Positions 62,135 to 64,000 of a DNA stretch of 64,000 nt are shown here, one piece after another. The DNA lies in contig BJOX01000184.1 in assembly GCA_009731375.1 (NCBI GenBank), positions 15,926 to 79,925 of the forward strand. Direction: 5' to 3'. Numbering within the stretch: position 1 is the first letter of the stretch; every line of letters begins with the position of its first letter. The stretch is from Paulinella micropora (lineage: Eukaryota; Cercozoa; Imbricatea; Euglyphida). The position numbers and the translations under genes are program-made. The notes under the pieces are model-generated. The model made no database searches, was not told the origin of the DNA, and saw only the letters and a list, made by a program, of their open reading frames with translations.

Positions 62135-62255
62135 GTCTATCTATCTGTCTATCTATCTGTCTATCTATCTTTCTATCTTATTATCTTATCTATCTTATCT
62201 ATCTTATCTATCTCACTACTACTACTACTGCTACTACTACTACTACTACTACTAC

Positions 62256-62297
<42 letters not shown>

Positions 62298-62312
62298 TAA
62301 CAATAACAATAA
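58890..62312. repeat. Tetranucleotide/pentanucleotide microsatellite field
   Basis: Blocks of (TAGG)n, (TATG)n, TATGT-type, (AATAT)n (59600-59920), (TACA)n, (GATA)n (60228-60327, 60421-60661), (TATC)n (61195-61320, 61783-62028, 62061-62215), then (TAC)n and (TAA)n. Short GC-rich cassettes of about 40-50 bp separate them (see finding). All open frames here are repeat peptides. Confidence 0.9.
61321..61780 (+). mobile_element. Probable retroelement 3' end with (TATC)n tail
   Basis: Begins with an open frame (SATGNSAWGSDLTISYNDDF...) that stops at 61429-61431, followed by about 350 bp of apparent 3' UTR and then the (TATC)n tract. This is the layout of a truncated LINE or related element. The encoded part is too short to assign. 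Confidence 0.3.
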
Positions 62313-62313
62313 T

Positions 62314-62581
62314 AGTGCTTCTCTGTCAATGGCTGATGCATTTCTGCACATGCGCCTCCATCGTCTCACCCGTGAGGGGAGTACGAAGAATTGACGATAA
62401 GCTCTAATGACACCCCCGCAAGGGCAGTTCCAACACTTCCAGACGGGCCGGTATGTTCAATGAAAATACTGGTCCAGACGGATCGGTATGTTCAATGAAA
62501 ATACTGGTGGCACCGACGGGAATCGAACTGGCGACAGGGCCCAGATGGTAGAACTTGACCACTGGGCTATCACGGTGTCCA
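62314..62581 (-). mobile_element. tRNA-derived SINE, full length
   Basis: Complete copy including the tandem 33-bp duplication in the body also seen at 52109; bordered by (TAA)n. Confidence 0.8.
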
Positions 62582-62750
62582 TAATAATAATAACAATAAC
62601 AATAACAATACTGCTACTACTACTACTACTACTGCTACTACTACTACTACTAATAATAATAATAATAATAATAATAACAACAACAACAATAATAATAATA
62701 ATAATAATAACAATAATAATAATAATAATAATAATAGTAATAATAATAAT

Positions 62751-62982
62751 AGTGCTTCTCTGTCAATGGCTGATGCATTTCTGCACATGCGCCTCCATCG
62801 TCTCACCCGTGAGGGGAGTACGAAGAATTGACGATAAGCTCTAATGACACCCCCGCAAGGGCAGTTCCAACACTTCCAGACGGACCGGTATGTTCAATGA
62901 AAATACTGGTGGCACCGACGGGAATCGAACTGGCGACAGGGCCCAGATGGTAGAACTTGACCACTGGGCTATCACGGTGTCC

Positions 62983-62983
<1 letters not shown>
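62751..62983 (-). mobile_element. tRNA-derived SINE, full length, single body unit
   Basis: Same family without the 33-bp duplication; bordered by (TAA)n. Confidence 0.8.
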
Positions 62984-63064
<81 letters not shown>

Positions 63065-63066
<2 letters not shown>

Positions 63067-63308
63067 GTGCTTCTCAGTCAATGGCGAATGCATTTCTGCA
63101 CATGTGCCTCCATCGTCTCACCCGTGAGGGGAGTACGAAGATTTGACGATAGGCTCTACTGACACCCCCGCAAGGCAGCTCCAAGCTTTCCAGACAGACC
63201 AATACTTTCAAAGAAAATATTCTTTGAAAATACTGGCACCGTTCAGGAATCGAACTGGCGACAGGTCCCAGATGGTAGACCTTAACCACTGGGCTATCGC
63301 GGTGCCAC
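63065..63308 (-). mobile_element. tRNA-derived SINE, diverged subfamily
   Basis: Differs in the body (CAAAGAAAATATTCTTTGAAAA stretch) and in the tRNA-like head, so it is an older copy or a second subfamily. Confidence 0.75.
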
Positions 63309-63670
63309 TAATAATAATAATAATAATAATAATAGTGTATCTCCTGCCAATTGCTGAGCCAAAAGGCCATGTGCATCCAGTCCTCCATTCCATAAGGAAA
63401 GTCTCCACACCAATCGGTGGAATAAAGGAAGTGACGGCATAGAACATTACTCTAGGNNNNNNNNNNNNNNNNNNNNNNNNNNNNNNNNNNNNNNNNNNNN
63501 NNNNNNNNNNNNNNNNNNNNNNNNNNNNNNNNNNNNNNNNNNNNNNNNNNNNNNNNNNNNNNNNNNNNNNNNNNNNNNNNNNNNNNNNNNNNNNNNNNNN
63601 NNNNNNNNNNNNNNNNNNNNNNNNNNNNNNNNNNNNNNNNNNNNNNNNNNNNNNNNNNNNNNNNNNNNNN

Positions 63671-63782
63671 ACACTTCCAGACGGGCCGGTATGTTCAATT
63701 AAAATACTGGTCCAGACGGATCGGTATGTTCAATGAAAATACTGGTGGCACCGACGGGAATCGAACTGGCGACAGGGCCCAG
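63671..63782 (-). mobile_element. tRNA-derived SINE, head and body fragment between gaps
   Basis: Carries the 33-bp tandem duplication; cut by runs of N on both sides. Confidence 0.75.
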
Positions 63783-63846
63783 NNNNNNNNNNNNNNNNNN
63801 NNNNNNNNNNNNNNNNNNNNNNNNNNNNNNNNNNNNNNNNAATAAT

Positions 63847-63930
63847 AGTGCTTCTCTGTCAATGGCTGATGCATTTCTGCACATGCGCCTCCATCGTCTC
63901 ACCCGTGAGGGGAGTACGAAGAATTGACGA
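63847..63930 (-). mobile_element. tRNA-derived SINE, tail fragment between gaps
   Basis: 3' part of the family, probably the same insertion as 63671-63782. Confidence 0.7.
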
Positions 63931-64000
63931 NNNNNNNNNNGAATAAGAATAATAATAATAATAATAATGATAATAATGATAATAATAATAATAATAATAA

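Overview
The window looks like a draft eukaryotic scaffold (many runs of N, several exactly 10 long) that joins two very different kinds of DNA. Bases 1 to about 34,470 are extremely GC-rich, densely coding on both strands, and read like a nucleocytoplasmic giant virus or a stretch of one endogenised in a nuclear genome. Supporting families are a PD-(D/E)XK-type nuclease, a RING-H2 protein, a Ulp1/adenain-fold cysteine peptidase, a degenerate-F-box LRR protein, a RecD-like SF1 helicase, a double-MYND protein, a giant-virus-style protein kinase and three secreted or surface proteins. A broken RNA polymerase subunit 2 (RPB2) gene follows at 37.2-42.6 kb. Short GT-AG introns (about 80-90 nt) and AATAAA/ATTAAA signals fit expression in a eukaryotic nucleus. 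I cannot name the host; an interstitial TTAGGG tract, tRNA-derived SINEs, a non-LTR retrotransposon, a piggyBac-type MITE and long tetranucleotide tracts point to an ordinary eukaryotic chromosome on the right.

Layout: 1-7 kb unknown partial gene, nuclease, RING, cysteine peptidase, small spliced NLS protein; 7.3-9.4 kb LRR protein; 9.8-14.1 kb helicase (interrupted by one in-frame TAG) divergent from the MYND protein; 14.2-15.4 kb inverted-arm repeat element A; 15.6-18.6 kb cysteine-rich unknown and frameshifted kinase; 18.6-21.1 kb gap, poly(G) and inverted-arm element B; 21.5-34.5 kb surface-protein cluster (type I membrane glycoprotein, EGF/ricin-like protein, 2,069-residue EGF protein). 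At 34.6-35.9 kb a tandem array of four MITE-like units with long terminal inverted repeats sits where base composition drops.

From 36 to 47 kb: a small spliced gene, the RPB2 pseudogene (several stops and frameshifts, with a 760-bp stretch present twice around a 10-N gap), a C2H2 zinc-finger gene, a frameshifted Sel1-repeat gene and an unknown basic protein. From 47.7 kb on the DNA is AT-rich: a five-exon gene whose introns I could check in frame (49.5-51.3 kb), then retroelements and microsatellites to the end.

Together, the intact and broken virus-like genes suggest an endogenous viral region that is decaying: RPB2, helicase, kinase and Sel1 genes carry nonsense or frameshift changes while the LRR, peptidase, RING, nuclease and 2,069-residue surface genes are open. 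Sequencing error in homopolymers explains some of these breaks but not the stops in RPB2. Runs of N: 18641-18963, 19667-19676, 22367-22376, 34896-34905, 38381-38390, 42643-43078, 44484-44517, 44940-45017, 45872-45881, 49953-50067, 51749-51808, 56490-56499, 56770-57574, 63457-63670, 63783-63840, 63931-63940. I saw no rRNA, no functional tRNA gene and no CRISPR array.
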